A stretch of DNA of 64,000 bases. Origin: Paenactinomyces guangxiensis. GTDB lineage: Bacteria > Bacillota > Bacilli > Thermoactinomycetales > Thermoactinomycetaceae. Positions 15,769-24,907 of this stretch are shown in pieces. The notes beneath the pieces are model-generated. The model worked only from the letters and a program-made list of their open reading frames with translations, had not been told where the DNA came from and did no database searches. A program made the translations under genes and the position numbers. The stretch spans positions 124,001-188,000 of the forward strand of contig NZ_JAECVR010000003.1 of assembly GCF_016055185.1 (NCBI RefSeq), in the 5' to 3' direction. How positions within the stretch are numbered: the stretch's first letter is position 1; the number at the start of each line of letters is the position of its first letter.

Positions 15769-16188
15769 TTGAGTAAAAGCGCATACATAAAATTGGTGAA
15801 AGGTTCAAAACAAAGCGAAATCACGTTAGAAGAAACAAAAAACCTCATGCTCTATTATCAGGAGATGACATCCTACACCGGCCAACAGTTGGACTGGGAC
15901 TATCAGGAAGCCGCTTTTCCATATGAAATGGAAGAACGTGAACAAGAAGGCATTCATTATTTATTGCTCACAGGGAAAAACAGACAACATTATAATTACC
16001 TGATGATCGGCACCGGACAGGAAAAGGAGACAGGACCCCATTACATCCAAATCGTCCTGCCAGATCGCGCCACCCACGGGGATAAAGCGAAAGCGAATGA
16101 ATATGCCAAATTCCTGGCCAAGCAGCTTCAAGCGGAATTACACCTGTTCAATGACCGCATCATGTATTTTAACGAACGTAAGGGGTAG
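15769..16188 (+). CDS. DUF1885 family protein
   Basis: 139 residues from a TTG start (GAGGGGGA 8 bases upstream); a longer ATG frame at 15736 has no ribosome binding site. The sequence SKSAYIKLVKGS ... QQLDWDYQEAAFPYEM resembles the Bacillales DUF1885 family, for which structures but no function are known. Soluble. A strong terminator follows. Confidence 0.7.
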   Translation: MSKSAYIKLVKGSKQSEITLEETKNLMLYYQEMTSYTGQQLDWDYQEAAFPYEMEEREQEGIHYLLLTGKNRQHYNYLMIGTGQEKETGPHYIQIVLPDRATHGDKAKANEYAKFLAKQLQAELHLFNDRIMYFNERKG

Positions 16189-16207
16189 TCAGCCCTGTCA
16201 GAAACGA

Positions 16208-16254
16208 ACCAGCCCCGGCACTCAGACACACTTTGAAAGCCAGGGCTGGTTTTT
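16208..16254 (+). terminator. Terminator after the DUF1885 gene
   Basis: ACCAGCCC (16208-16215) / GGGCTGGT (16243-16250) with a T tract; the convergent methyltransferase gene ends a few bases further on. Confidence 0.8.
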
Positions 16255-16262
16255 ATGTCTGC

Positions 16263-17315
16263 TCATTTCTGTTTCATAAAAACGGTTACTTCCGACCTGT
16301 TATGGAATAACTGCCTCACACCCAATATCTGATACCATCTTTCCAATTGGGCAATTGCCTGATTGACCGTTTTCCGGATCTGCTTTTTTTGCAGTTTCAA
16401 TGTCATGATTGCATAGCCGCCGGCCTTTAAGCTCTGCCTGATCTCTCCCATCAGGGATACCGATTCTTTCACATCCATTCTCATGTCATTCACAATCAGA
16501 TCTACTTTCAAACCGCTGTGTCTTTTTAAAAAAACCTGCGCGGTTTCCTTAAAATGGACAACCTGGGGATACCTTTTTAATGACTGATGTAATTCGGCGG
16601 GATCGACGGCATATACTTTGAAGTTATATTTAAGCAAAACCCGGGTCCATCCTCCCGGTGCCGCCCCTAAATCAATCGCGGTGCCATGTTTCGGGATGGG
16701 AACATCAAATACATCGATGGCCTCCAGCAGCTTAAATTCAGCTCTTGAAATTTGACCTTTCTCCTGGGCAAACCTGTGCTTCCCTCCCGCCCACGCACTT
16801 AAATTCCGGTTTACTGGTGATATTCCCAGATAACCCCTCTCATCTGACAAAACGATGGAAACCACTTGCTCCGGTTGGCTGACATTTAATACATATCCCA
16901 ATGCTTCAACCGCATTTGAGATGGTCTCATTCACTTCAAATCTTTTATAGGCTTTAGGGTTGTTGGAGCCTGTAAATCTGGTTTGAACAGAGAAGGATTT
17001 TTTCGGGTCCAGCAAATGCTCCATTTCCTGAACATGGTACAAAAGCAATGCAAGATCATCCCTTTGATTGCTGATCTTGACAGATACATGAACGGGACAA
17101 AGGTGCTGTATAAACACAGGCTTTTTTTGGAGAAATTGTTCAGTCATCCTGTTAAAGCCCCGGCTTAAACGGACAAGCCCGACTCCTTCATCCAGCCACT
17201 GTTCAAGCTTTGCTTGATTGTCAACGGCAAACAGTTCAGTTAATCCGGCTTGTAACGATTCAGCCTTAACGGTCATAATTAAGTTGAATGTGTCAGTCAT
17301 TTCTGCGGACCTCAT
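16263..17315 (-). CDS. THUMP-FtsJ type SAM-dependent RNA methyltransferase (RlmM-like)
   Basis: 350 residues. The first half (to about 190) is THUMP-like; the second is a FtsJ/RrmJ Rossmann domain with AIDLGAAPGGWTRVLL for SAM binding, VDPAEL, and VNDMRMD with the catalytic Asp, then KLQ with a candidate Lys of the K-D-K-E tetrad. It is the layout of RlmM, which 2'-O-methylates 23S rRNA. The actual RNA target here is inferred. Start ATG 17315 behind AAAGGAT. A copy of the dispersed repeat ends 14 bases upstream of the start. Confidence 0.88.
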   Translation of the reverse strand: MRSAEMTDTFNLIMTVKAESLQAGLTELFAVDNQAKLEQWLDEGVGLVRLSRGFNRMTEQFLQKKPVFIQHLCPVHVSVKISNQRDDLALLLYHVQEMEHLLDPKKSFSVQTRFTGSNNPKAYKRFEVNETISNAVEALGYVLNVSQPEQVVSIVLSDERGYLGISPVNRNLSAWAGGKHRFAQEKGQISRAEFKLLEAIDVFDVPIPKHGTAIDLGAAPGGWTRVLLKYNFKVYAVDPAELHQSLKRYPQVVHFKETAQVFLKRHSGLKVDLIVNDMRMDVKESVSLMGEIRQSLKAGGYAIMTLKLQKKQIRKTVNQAIAQLERWYQILGVRQLFHNRSEVTVFMKQK

Positions 17316-17328
17316 CTTGTTACCATCC

Positions 17329-17509
17329 TTTTTCTGTGAAAGTGCTGTGTGTCACAGGGGGAGGGCAGGATTTCTGTCTCGCTCAGATTGGCGTCCTGCG
17401 AGAAAGTAGAAATAGCCGCTCCAAAAACTCCACAAGGGGCACAGGCATTAGGCAGGAAAGCGAATTCAAGGTAGAGTTGCCTCGCTCGCTTTTTCCCTTG
17501 TTCCGTTTT
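17329..17509 (-). repeat. Dispersed repeat, copy 1
   Basis: About 181 bases that match 28860-29038 in opposite chromosomal orientation, about 90 percent identical by eye, with one 4-base and one 1-base gap. No terminal inverted repeats or intact ORF. Both copies point the same way relative to the gene that follows them: here the rRNA methyltransferase-like gene. Could be a mobile miniature element or a transcribed leader element. Confidence 0.8.
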
Positions 17510-17783
17510 TTCCGTCGGTCGGTCGCCAAAAATCGCTCCCCAGAAAACCTGCCTCCCCGGCATGATTAAAACTTTCATACCAGGTTGTGTCGTACTGGTC
17601 ATGGTTTTCAATCATCGATCAAGACTTTAGCTTCTTTTTTCCAGATATTATTCCTGTTAAACGGACATAAAGTTACATTTCGGAAAAAACCTGTCTGAAA
17701 GCCCAAGACTTCACCCGTGCAGATTGTCAATACAGTATGTACGTCCTCAGCAATCATACCATAACTTTGATTAATGATTTCCA

Positions 17784-17999
17784 TCACATTGAAACTGACA
17801 AATAGGCGCCGATGCAATCCTTAAATCGTATATCCATGTTGTCGGGGAGCTTTTTGAGAGGAAAGTATCCGAGCCGCCCGCTCTCCACTCCGTTTGCCCG
17901 GGTCTCTCCCAGAATTTCACGGGTCACATAAACGGCAGCCACAATGTATGTTTGATCCTCCATTGCCCCCTGATATTCCTCGCCTGAAAATATGCGAAC
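17784..17999 (-). pseudogene. NUDIX hydrolase, C-terminal remnant
   Basis: Open minus frame of about 71 codons ending at TGA 17784-17786. It reads RIFSGEEYQGAM ... QTYIVAAVYVTREILGE ... ESGRLGYFPLKKLPDN, the C-terminal half of a NUDIX hydrolase. The Nudix box (GX5EX7REUXEEXGU) and the start are missing; the frame is cut where the adjacent SDR fragment begins, near 18000. Confidence 0.7.
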
Positions 18000-18001
18000 C
18001 A

Positions 18002-18589
18002 GATCAAGGCGATATCTTTAATGAAAAGGATTTAACGAAACTTTACAAAGAGATTTTTGATCGGTATGGTCACCTGGATGGTCTCGTAAATTCTGCCGGG
18101 ATTATCTTTCCCGACGGGATCGAAGAGCTTGGTATTGAAAAATGGAAGCAAACGATGGATGTTAACTTAACCGGAGCATATATGGTTACGCAACGCTTAT
18201 TACCTTTGCTTAAAGAGTCAAAGTACCCATCAATTGTGAATATCTCGTCCATCTCATCAAAACTGGCCGGGAGCTCCATTGCCTATTCGGTAAGCAAAGC
18301 AGGAATGGATATGTTAACGAAAGCAGTAGCTAAGGAACTGGCGAAATATAGGATCAGAGTAAATTCAGTTAACCCTGGTATGGTAAGCAGTGGCTTTCAA
18401 GTTTCAAATGGCGTAATGGAGAGGCAAGAGTATGATCAGTTTTTATCAGGAGTCTGTAAGACTTATCCATTTGGAATGGGGGAACTACAGGATATAGCCA
18501 ATGCTGTTTATTTTCTGATGTCTCCTGAAGCCAAGTGGATTACTGGAAGTATTATGATGGTGGATGGTGGTAAATCAATCAGCGGATAA
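18002..18589 (+). pseudogene. Short-chain dehydrogenase, 5'-truncated
   Basis: The coding homology begins at GDIFNEKDLTKLYKEIFDRYG and continues through LVNSAG, the catalytic Ser region (VNISSISS), YSVSKAG with the Tyr/Lys pair, and the C-terminal ITGSIMMVDGG. The N-terminal NAD(P)-binding TGxxxGIG segment of about 55 residues is absent; the reading frame upstream comes from the antisense of the NUDIX remnant. Without the cofactor site it should be inactive. Frame from there to the stop is intact, so truncation may be recent. Confidence 0.8.
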
Positions 18590-18630
18590 AGGGTAAGCAT
18601 ATTGAAAATAGATAAATTTTTTAGGAACTA

Positions 18631-18655
18631 AAACGCCGAGAAATTGGGCGTTTTT
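18631..18655 (+). terminator. Terminator after the truncated SDR gene
   Basis: AAACGCC / GGCGTTT stem followed by T-rich sequence. Confidence 0.75.
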
Positions 18656-18856
18656 ATTTTCTTATCAAACATTTTCTCAATGCAGATATATGTCATTATC
18701 AAATGCGAAACAGATTAAACTATGATTGTTTGTATTCTTATCACTTTTGTCAAGCAGATTATTAACGACACGTACTAAAATTAAATCCTTGTTACACATG
18801 ATAAATTCCCCCGCAAAACACGGGGGTTTTAAAATCTTTATACTACTTTTCCTCTC

Positions 18857-19037
18857 TTATCTCCTGTCATTATTCAGCTTCTGGTATATCGTCTGGTATA
18901 TCGAATCCAAAAGATATTCTTTGACTGTTTCCTGGAACTCTTCATCATTTAGAAAGTCCTCTTCCACCTGATCAAAAAAGAGCTTGTCAGTACTTGAAAA
19001 GTTGGTTCCATACCGTTCATTCAACAGATCAATAATG
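18857..19037 (-). pseudogene. C-terminal gene remnant, possibly type I restriction R subunit
   Basis: Minus-strand frame of 60 codons, reading LLNERYGTNFSSTDKLFF, then DQVEEDFLNDEEFQ, ending at TAA 18857-18859. It resembles the C-terminal tail of HsdR-type proteins; the identification is tentative. The upstream part of the gene is gone (in-frame stop at about 19038). Confidence 0.4.
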
Positions 19038-19090
19038 GTTTACAGGGGCTTTCTCCACTTCCCCTTTCCCACGGTCTGTCCCCGCGTCCA

Positions 19091-19178
19091 TCACCCCTTT
19101 TGCTTAATTTTTAGATCAAATAACAAATGGACATCGGTCTCTTTTTCCACCCGCGCATTTTCATAGATCATTAGTTTT
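19091..19178 (-). pseudogene. Short C-terminal gene remnant, possibly a recombinase
   Basis: Minus frame ending TGA 19091-19093: FAKLMIYENARVEKETDVHL then LFDLKIKQKG. It looks like the end of a protein, perhaps a serine recombinase, but is too short to assign. Confidence 0.25.
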
Positions 19179-19227
19179 GCAAAACGTCATCCCGCTAATG
19201 TAGAAAACTCATCATTTCCACAAAAAA

Positions 19228-19259
19228 AGACTGCTGATCCGCGAACAGTTCAGCAGTCT
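19228..19259 (-). terminator. Terminator after the PAP2 gene
   Basis: AGACTGCTGA / TCAGCAGTCT, 10-base stem, followed by seven T on the minus strand. Confidence 0.85.
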
Positions 19260-19273
19260 TTAACCTGAGCGCT

Positions 19274-19807
19274 TTAAAACAGCTCAAACAACAATACCGT
19301 ACCCACCGCAAAGCCGCTGCCCAAGAAGGTGCCGATGATGACATCCGTGGGATAGTGCAGGGCCAGATACATCCGTGAAAATCCGACGGTTATTGCATAT
19401 GGGAGAAAAATACCGATCAGTGCAGGTGCATGCATCACGAATGTAATGGCAATCGAAAATGCGGCTGTCGTATGGCCGGATGGGAATGAGTAATCGGTCA
19501 GTGGATTTGGAAACGTGTGCAAATGCCGGATCTGTAAATAAGGACGGATTCGAGGCAGAAACATTTTAAGAAAGTGAACGACCAGATGGCTGCTCACCAG
19601 GGCAATAAAGCCCTCGACTGCCCACATTTTTATCATTTTTGGCATCACCATCAGCCATAAGGCCAAAAAACTCAGAGTAGCAGTTGCTCCGCCCAGATGG
19701 GTGACACGAGGCATGAACCAATCCAGAAAACGGCATTTCCACTGACAATTCACAAGATGGATCAGGGAATGATCATAACGGACAAGCCAAGTTGTTAAAC
19801 TCTTCAA
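19274..19807 (-). CDS. PAP2-family membrane phosphatase
   Basis: 177 residues from TTG 19807, which has GGAGGTGG 6 bases ahead; an ATG at 19852 has no ribosome binding site. The three acid phosphatase motifs are present: KMFLPRIRP, SFPSGHTTAA and SRMYLALHYPTD. Five or six membrane segments. Such proteins dephosphorylate undecaprenyl pyrophosphate or phosphatidylglycerol phosphate. Substrate is not determined by sequence. Confidence 0.88.
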   Translation of the reverse strand: MKSLTTWLVRYDHSLIHLVNCQWKCRFLDWFMPRVTHLGGATATLSFLALWLMVMPKMIKMWAVEGFIALVSSHLVVHFLKMFLPRIRPYLQIRHLHTFPNPLTDYSFPSGHTTAAFSIAITFVMHAPALIGIFLPYAITVGFSRMYLALHYPTDVIIGTFLGSGFAVGTVLLFELF

Positions 19808-19999
19808 TCGCCCCCACCTCCGTCCACTGTTGACATTCTTGTATAATACCATGGTACCAGGATAAATTAAAGAGCTTTTAACGGCTTCAATAATAGAGTG
19901 TAAAGATTACTAAACCGGGCCATGGAATCCGCGCACCGGTTTGGGAAAGGATCGTTCGTGAACATCCGGGGGCGGGCCTGTTTATCATGCAAAAGCAAG

Positions 20000-20032
20000 A
20001 AGGTGTTAATCTTTGACAACGATTAACACCGG
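20000..20032. other. Strong inverted repeat downstream of the M23 peptidase gene
   Basis: GGTGTTAATC / GATTAACACC hairpin without a proper T tract; could serve as a weak terminator or mRNA 3' end stabiliser. Confidence 0.4.
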
Positions 20033-20065
20033 AGAAAAGTATTTTGTCACTTTTTGAGTTTATAA

Positions 20066-21250
20066 TTAAAACACTTGCTCCAAAATCTCGCGCCGTTCTG
20101 CCATGGAATAATTTTTCCAGAACCAGTCGCCGTAGATCAAAATATCCAGGTGGAGATGGAGTCCCCGGTTGTTCCCTTTTGCACCGTCACTGGTTCCCGA
20201 GTTGCCAACATAGCCGATCAGTTGACCGGTTTTTACCTTCTGACCCACTTTCACTTCTTTGGAAATGCGATCCAAGTGGACATAGCGGGCCAGTACGCCT
20301 TTGTCATACTGTACCCACACCGACCGGCCGCGCAGCTTATCCAGGATGTAGGCCGGAGTTTGTCCGTTATTATCCCTGCCGCGTGCGAGCAATCGCTGCC
20401 TCTCGGAAACGGTCATTTCTTTATAATCGTGGTCTGCCCGAACCACAATTCCGTCAGCCATGGATATTACTGGCGTTTTTTTGCTGATTTGCACCCCGGT
20501 TCCGTAGCTATACCAGTCGATCCCTTCGTGCACTCCGTTGCGGTAAGTCCTGGGTGCACCCGGGAGATGCGACATTCTGGTACTAACATGGGCCCCTTGA
20601 ATGGGGGTTTTCAGAAATGAAAGATAATCGCTCATCTGGTGTACACTGAAGGCAGACACATTTTTTTTCTCGGCAAAGGCTGGTACTGCTGCGGGGTTTT
20701 CTTTCCAAAAAGCCTGGTTCCCGCTTACAGAAATTTGTTGTCTGAAAACCTGCTGAACGATGGAGACAGGCAGCCAGACTTCCCCGTCTGCCAGCACGGG
20801 CGGCGATTCCATAGGAATAAAGATTCCATTGATTTCAAGGACTGGTACATCCCGAAGCATACGAAATGTTGTTTGTTCATAGGTGAGAAAAATCTCTCCA
20901 TCTTTTTTGTCCACTCTGGCCTTGACCGGTAAACGTTCTTCAATCTCCTTTAAACGAAGATACGGTTTTTTTTTCTGAGAATAAACGGCGAGGGCAATGG
21001 GTTGGATTTTTTCGGATCTGGAGAAAGCGGGCTGTACCTTGTTCGGCTTGGTTAACTTAGACGTATCTACTTTGGAATCACTTTTAAAATCCGATTCTTC
21101 CTCATCGGAAACATCTTGGGTCACAGCAGGCAGACTCTCCGAATCAAGAAAAGATTCCCATTTATATAACCAGGCTTTATTGCTCGGCGGCAAAAAAACA
21201 ATCAGAACTGTCAAACAAGCCGTTGCAATAAGTAAAGATGGTTTTCTCAT
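20066..21250 (-). CDS. Secreted M23 (LytM-like) peptidase
   Basis: 394 residues. N-terminal signal/anchor (LLIATACLTVLIVFL), an acidic linker, a domain around 80-190 resembling copper-amine-oxidase-like stalk repeats, then the M23 domain with VHEGIDWYS (HxxxD) and HLHLDI (HxH). These ligate the zinc used to cut peptidoglycan cross-bridges. The M23 core is interrupted by a 50-residue insert between the two zinc motifs. It may act in wall remodelling or sporulation; no partner gene is adjacent. Confidence 0.88.
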   Translation of the reverse strand: MRKPSLLIATACLTVLIVFLPPSNKAWLYKWESFLDSESLPAVTQDVSDEEESDFKSDSKVDTSKLTKPNKVQPAFSRSEKIQPIALAVYSQKKKPYLRLKEIEERLPVKARVDKKDGEIFLTYEQTTFRMLRDVPVLEINGIFIPMESPPVLADGEVWLPVSIVQQVFRQQISVSGNQAFWKENPAAVPAFAEKKNVSAFSVHQMSDYLSFLKTPIQGAHVSTRMSHLPGAPRTYRNGVHEGIDWYSYGTGVQISKKTPVISMADGIVVRADHDYKEMTVSERQRLLARGRDNNGQTPAYILDKLRGRSVWVQYDKGVLARYVHLDRISKEVKVGQKVKTGQLIGYVGNSGTSDGAKGNNRGLHLHLDILIYGDWFWKNYSMAERREILEQVF

Positions 21251-21961
21251 CCTAATCCCCTTATAATCTGTACATTTGTGAATTGAGAGCGATCAGACTT
21301 ACCATCCCAAGGGACAGATGATGGCTCGCTCTGTTCAAGATCCCCGGCAGGGTGCTTAGAACAAACTTTCTATTCCGAAACGAAAGAAAGCAGTCTTAGG
21401 AAGTCTGCAGACACATATGCTGCCTTTGGAAATCTGAATCATACGAGGGTGTGACAAAGTCGGAACAATTGACACATAAAATGGATAGTACTCACTCAAT
21501 TACTTAAATAAATTTCCAGGGCATGAAGAGTGCTTTCCGTTCCGGATGAAAGGAGAAACTCGCCCTTGAAATGGCGAGTGGTTCACCATAATACTAACAC
21601 AGAAACTTTGCAGCTTCTAGTGTTGAACGTAGAATTTACCTGCCTAATAGAGTCCCTCGCGATTAAAATTCTCAGGTTTCCGCTGTTCCCCCGAACTTTT
21701 CCCTTGCTTCGTTCTCTGGCAGCAATTTACTACCATAATTTTTTGGAATTTTCATTCTACCATTTGTCGATTTTGATTGGTACACACCTCAATTATTTTT
21801 TATATATACGCAAAAAATAAGACTTTGATAACAAAAACAATCACGGAATTATTAAAAAATTACAAATACAAGTTTGGAAAATATTTTAGCCATATTTTTA
21901 TTTTTTTGTGCCGGCAAATATGAGAAAATCTAAGTAGCATATTAAATTAGGGGGCTCTCAC
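21251..21961. other. 710-base intergenic region
   Basis: No convincing gene. It contains a short hairpin CTCGCC/GGCGAG near 21553-21573 and an AT-rich stretch from about 21780 that should carry the promoter for the next gene. Confidence 0.4.
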
Positions 21962-22225
21962 ATGGCGAAAGACAAAGTCTATTCAATTGGCAGTTATGAA
22001 GAGATACCCGAGAAATATCGTAAATTGAAAGCTTTAATAAAGGAATGGGAAAGAGAAGCTCATCAACTGAAGCTGAATGGTACATGGACAGAAGAAAATG
22101 AGTTGGAACTGAAACTGATGAAAATCATTCTCCAGGACATGAAGTGTGTCTTGGAAGGCAGGCCTCACGATTGTTTACTGATCGAGTACCCGCCAGATGA
22201 CAGGAAAAACGTCGTCATCCAATAA
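21962..22225 (+). CDS. Hypothetical protein, 87 residues
   Basis: Mostly helical and charged: EEIPEKYRKLKALIKEWERE, then a Lys/Leu-rich helix and DMKCVLEGRPHDC. AGGGGGC precedes the ATG by 6-7 bases. I do not recognise the family. No membrane segment. It stands alone between a minus-strand peptidase and a convergent deaminase gene. Confidence 0.6.
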   Translation: MAKDKVYSIGSYEEIPEKYRKLKALIKEWEREAHQLKLNGTWTEENELELKLMKIILQDMKCVLEGRPHDCLLIEYPPDDRKNVVIQ

Positions 22226-22428
22226 CTTATAGTAAACCCGATCCCTTCCCTGTTTCCGGCAATGGGATTTTTGTTTTTGAAAATGAGCGAGAGCAATGCA
22301 CTCTCGCTCCCCCGTGAAAATCAATCCTATCCCATACAATTCAATGATAAAAAAACATTTTGAATTAAGGAAGCTGTAAATGTTACCAGTTGACATTTCA
22401 GCTTCCCCGTATCTGTAACGGCAACTGT

Positions 22429-23733
22429 TTATACTCCCCGCACAATTCGGCGGGCTCTGGTGAGAACTTCTTTAAATAACAGATCCTCATCAATCGTTAA
22501 CAGTTTTCTGTTTTTCATTAGTACCCTTCCATTCACAATGGTGGTATCCACGTCAGCTCCGGTAACAGCATAGGCCAATAATGAAAAGATATTGTGCAGG
22601 GGCATCAAATGGGGCCGGTTCATGTTGACCAGGATGAGATCAGCCTTTTTCCCAATTTCCAGCGATCCGGCAATTTCATGAATGTTCAACAGCTTTGCTC
22701 CGTTTACAGTGGCCATTCTTAAAACGGTACCCGCATCTAAAGCTGCAGGGTCTTTATGGATCACCTTTTGCAATCCGGCGGCTGCATTTATTTCTTTAAA
22801 CAGGTCCAACGATGTCGCGCTGCCCGCACCATCTGTTCCCAGCCCGACCAGTATCCCTTGCTCAACGTAAGATTTAACCGGCGCAATTCCACAGCCCAGC
22901 TTCAGGTTGCTGGTTGGATTATGGGCAACCCCGCCTTTGTTTAACTTGATCAGGCTTATATCTTTTTCACTGAGGTGAACGGCATGGGCCAGCAACACAT
23001 GAAGAGAACCGTCAAACATACCCAGCTTATATAAATACTCCGTCGGGGTTTGTCGGTATTTTTGCCGGATTTTGTCCACTTCTTCTTCTGTTTCTGCCAG
23101 ATGGATATGAATCGGGACGTTCATATCTCGAGCCAGTTCTATCACCTGTTTGAGGGGCCGGGGCGGGCAGGTATAGGGTGCATGGGGGCCAATCATGGTT
23201 GTGATCCGGCCCTCGGCGGCTCCCGTCCACTTCTCAATCAGTTGCACACCTTCTTTTAACCTTTTTCCTCCGTCATCTTCCAAAAAGATCAGCCCCCGGG
23301 TCAGAGAAGCCCTGATTCCTGAATCTTTCACGGCACGGGCAATCTGATCCATATGAATATACATATCAGCAAAACAGGTCGTGCCGGACTTGATCATTTC
23401 TGCAATTGCCAACAGAGATCCCCAGTAAATATCTTCTTCACTCATATTGGCCTCGGCGGGTAACATTTTTTGCTCCAGCCATTCCATCAATCTTAAATCG
23501 TCACTGAACGCCCGCAGCAGTGACATCGGAGAATGGTTATGTGTATTGATCAGTCCGGGCATCGCCACCATGCCGGATGCATCGATCACCTCACTGGCCG
23601 AAGCAGCAATCTCTTCCGGAATTTCCCCGATTGCCCTGATATTTTGCCCTTCAATAAAAATATCTCCTGCAATCGGTGAACCCATTTGTTCTGCCATTGT
23701 TACAATAAAAGCATTTTTAATTAAAACACTCAC
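22429..23733 (-). CDS. mtaD: 5-methylthioadenosine / S-adenosylhomocysteine deaminase
   Basis: 434 residues, amidohydrolase superfamily. Metal-binding motifs are complete: GLINTHNH near the start, IHIHLAETEEE, AHAVHLSE and LGTDGAGS. The family deaminates SAH and MTA to their inosyl forms, feeding methionine salvage; related guanine/cytosine deaminases cannot be fully excluded. The start is GTG 23733 behind GGGAGGT. Divergent from the LD-carboxypeptidase gene, with which it shares a 180-base promoter region. Confidence 0.9.
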   Translation of the reverse strand: MSVLIKNAFIVTMAEQMGSPIAGDIFIEGQNIRAIGEIPEEIAASASEVIDASGMVAMPGLINTHNHSPMSLLRAFSDDLRLMEWLEQKMLPAEANMSEEDIYWGSLLAIAEMIKSGTTCFADMYIHMDQIARAVKDSGIRASLTRGLIFLEDDGGKRLKEGVQLIEKWTGAAEGRITTMIGPHAPYTCPPRPLKQVIELARDMNVPIHIHLAETEEEVDKIRQKYRQTPTEYLYKLGMFDGSLHVLLAHAVHLSEKDISLIKLNKGGVAHNPTSNLKLGCGIAPVKSYVEQGILVGLGTDGAGSATSLDLFKEINAAAGLQKVIHKDPAALDAGTVLRMATVNGAKLLNIHEIAGSLEIGKKADLILVNMNRPHLMPLHNIFSLLAYAVTGADVDTTIVNGRVLMKNRKLLTIDEDLLFKEVLTRARRIVRGV

Positions 23734-23915
23734 CTCTTTTTACCTCCCTTACATTTGTCGCATCATCGATGTTACAGGTTCACGTAACGGAAAGGTCAAT
23801 TATTTTGAAACATGCAGTTCATCACAAACATTTAAGCGATACAATAAAAGAAGCAGCATACGATTGGTTTGTTTGCATTTTATAATCACGAAAAGAAAAA
23901 ACGGGGGTTAAGCAG

Positions 23916-24851
23916 ATGAAGCCAAAAGCTTTGCAACCGGGGGATACCATTGGCATCGTTGCACCATCCAGCCCTGCGGAGCCGGAGCAAATCGAACTTG
24001 CCTTACAAATCTTTGCAAACTTCGGATATCGGGTAAAATTAGGCCGATCGGTAAACCAGCGAAATGGTTATCTGGCCGGAAGTGACACCTTGAGAGCAGA
24101 AGATATCAACCGGATGTTTGCAGACCCGTCTGTCAAAGCGGTGTTTTGCTTACGGGGTGGATACGGGGCAACCCGCATGCTGGATCTGATTGATTACGAG
24201 ATCATCAGGCAAAATCCCAAAATCTTTGTCGGCTATAGTGATATTACTGCGATTCACCTTGCCATTCAGAAGAGAACGGGGTTGGTTACCTTTCACGGGC
24301 CGATGGTCATTGAGCTGGCCAAACAATCTGATTCCCTTTCCTGGTCCGCATTGTTCCGCCACTTGACCAACCCTTGTCCGCTTGGAAGATATCCCGGGCA
24401 ACGGGAGATATTTCAATACACCGTTACAGGCGGAACAGCCACAGGACCGCTGGTTGGAGGGAATCTATCCCTCCTGGCATCAACAACGGGAACGCCATAT
24501 GAAGTGGAGACAGCGGGAAAAATATTATTTATTGAAGAGGTGGGTGAAGAACCTTACCGCTTGGACCGGATGCTCACCCAATTAAGGTCAGCCGGCAAGC
24601 TACAAGAGGCAAATGGAATCCTATTTACCGATTGCAGCGATTGTGAGGCGGAAGAAGAGGAGAAAAGCCTGACCATTCAAGAAGTTCTGTATGATATTAT
24701 TCAACCTCTGGGGGTCCCCTCCTATTACGGCCTGAAAGCCGGGCACTGCATACCCAATTTAACTCTGCCCATCGGGGTAAACGCCAGACTGAATGCGACA
24801 GAAGGCTGGCTGGAAATTGCAGAAGGGGGTGTAGAACCATTGATTGAGTGA
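23916..24851 (+). CDS. LD-carboxypeptidase (S66 family, LdcA/MccF-like)
   Basis: 311 residues. It shows GDTIGIVAPSSPA at the N-terminus, LRGGYGATRML, VGYSDITA with the preceding nucleophile-region loop, and a C-terminal GLKAGHC with the catalytic His. Cytoplasmic serine peptidases of this family release D-Ala from muramyl tetrapeptides in wall recycling, or cleave acyl-sulfamate antibiotics (MccF). Recycling is the likelier role here. Good ribosome binding site; bidirectional terminator with dynA. Confidence 0.9.
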   Translation: MKPKALQPGDTIGIVAPSSPAEPEQIELALQIFANFGYRVKLGRSVNQRNGYLAGSDTLRAEDINRMFADPSVKAVFCLRGGYGATRMLDLIDYEIIRQNPKIFVGYSDITAIHLAIQKRTGLVTFHGPMVIELAKQSDSLSWSALFRHLTNPCPLGRYPGQREIFQYTVTGGTATGPLVGGNLSLLASTTGTPYEVETAGKILFIEEVGEEPYRLDRMLTQLRSAGKLQEANGILFTDCSDCEAEEEEKSLTIQEVLYDIIQPLGVPSYYGLKAGHCIPNLTLPIGVNARLNATEGWLEIAEGGVEPLIE

Positions 24852-24859
24852 AAAAAGAG

Positions 24860-24894
24860 AAGGGATTTGGATAAGTTTTTAAACCAAATCCCTT
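24860..24894. terminator. Bidirectional terminator between LD-carboxypeptidase and dynA
   Basis: AAGGGATTTGG / CCAAATCCCTT, 11-base perfect stem between convergent genes. Confidence 0.75.
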
Positions 24895-24907
24895 TCAACC
24901 GCTTATT

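Noticed and set aside
17312..17611. 99-codon minus-strand frame through repeat copy 1
   Set aside because: The matching frame is broken in copy 2, so the repeat is unlikely to be protein-coding.
18726..18971. 81-codon plus-strand hydrophobic frame
   Set aside because: Low-complexity, no ribosome binding site, and the opposite strand carries the more protein-like HsdR-type tail.
21530..21820. 96-codon plus-strand frame and weak similarity to the dispersed repeat
   Set aside because: Similarity is limited to short tracts such as TTTTCCCTTG; not enough to call a third repeat copy or a gene.
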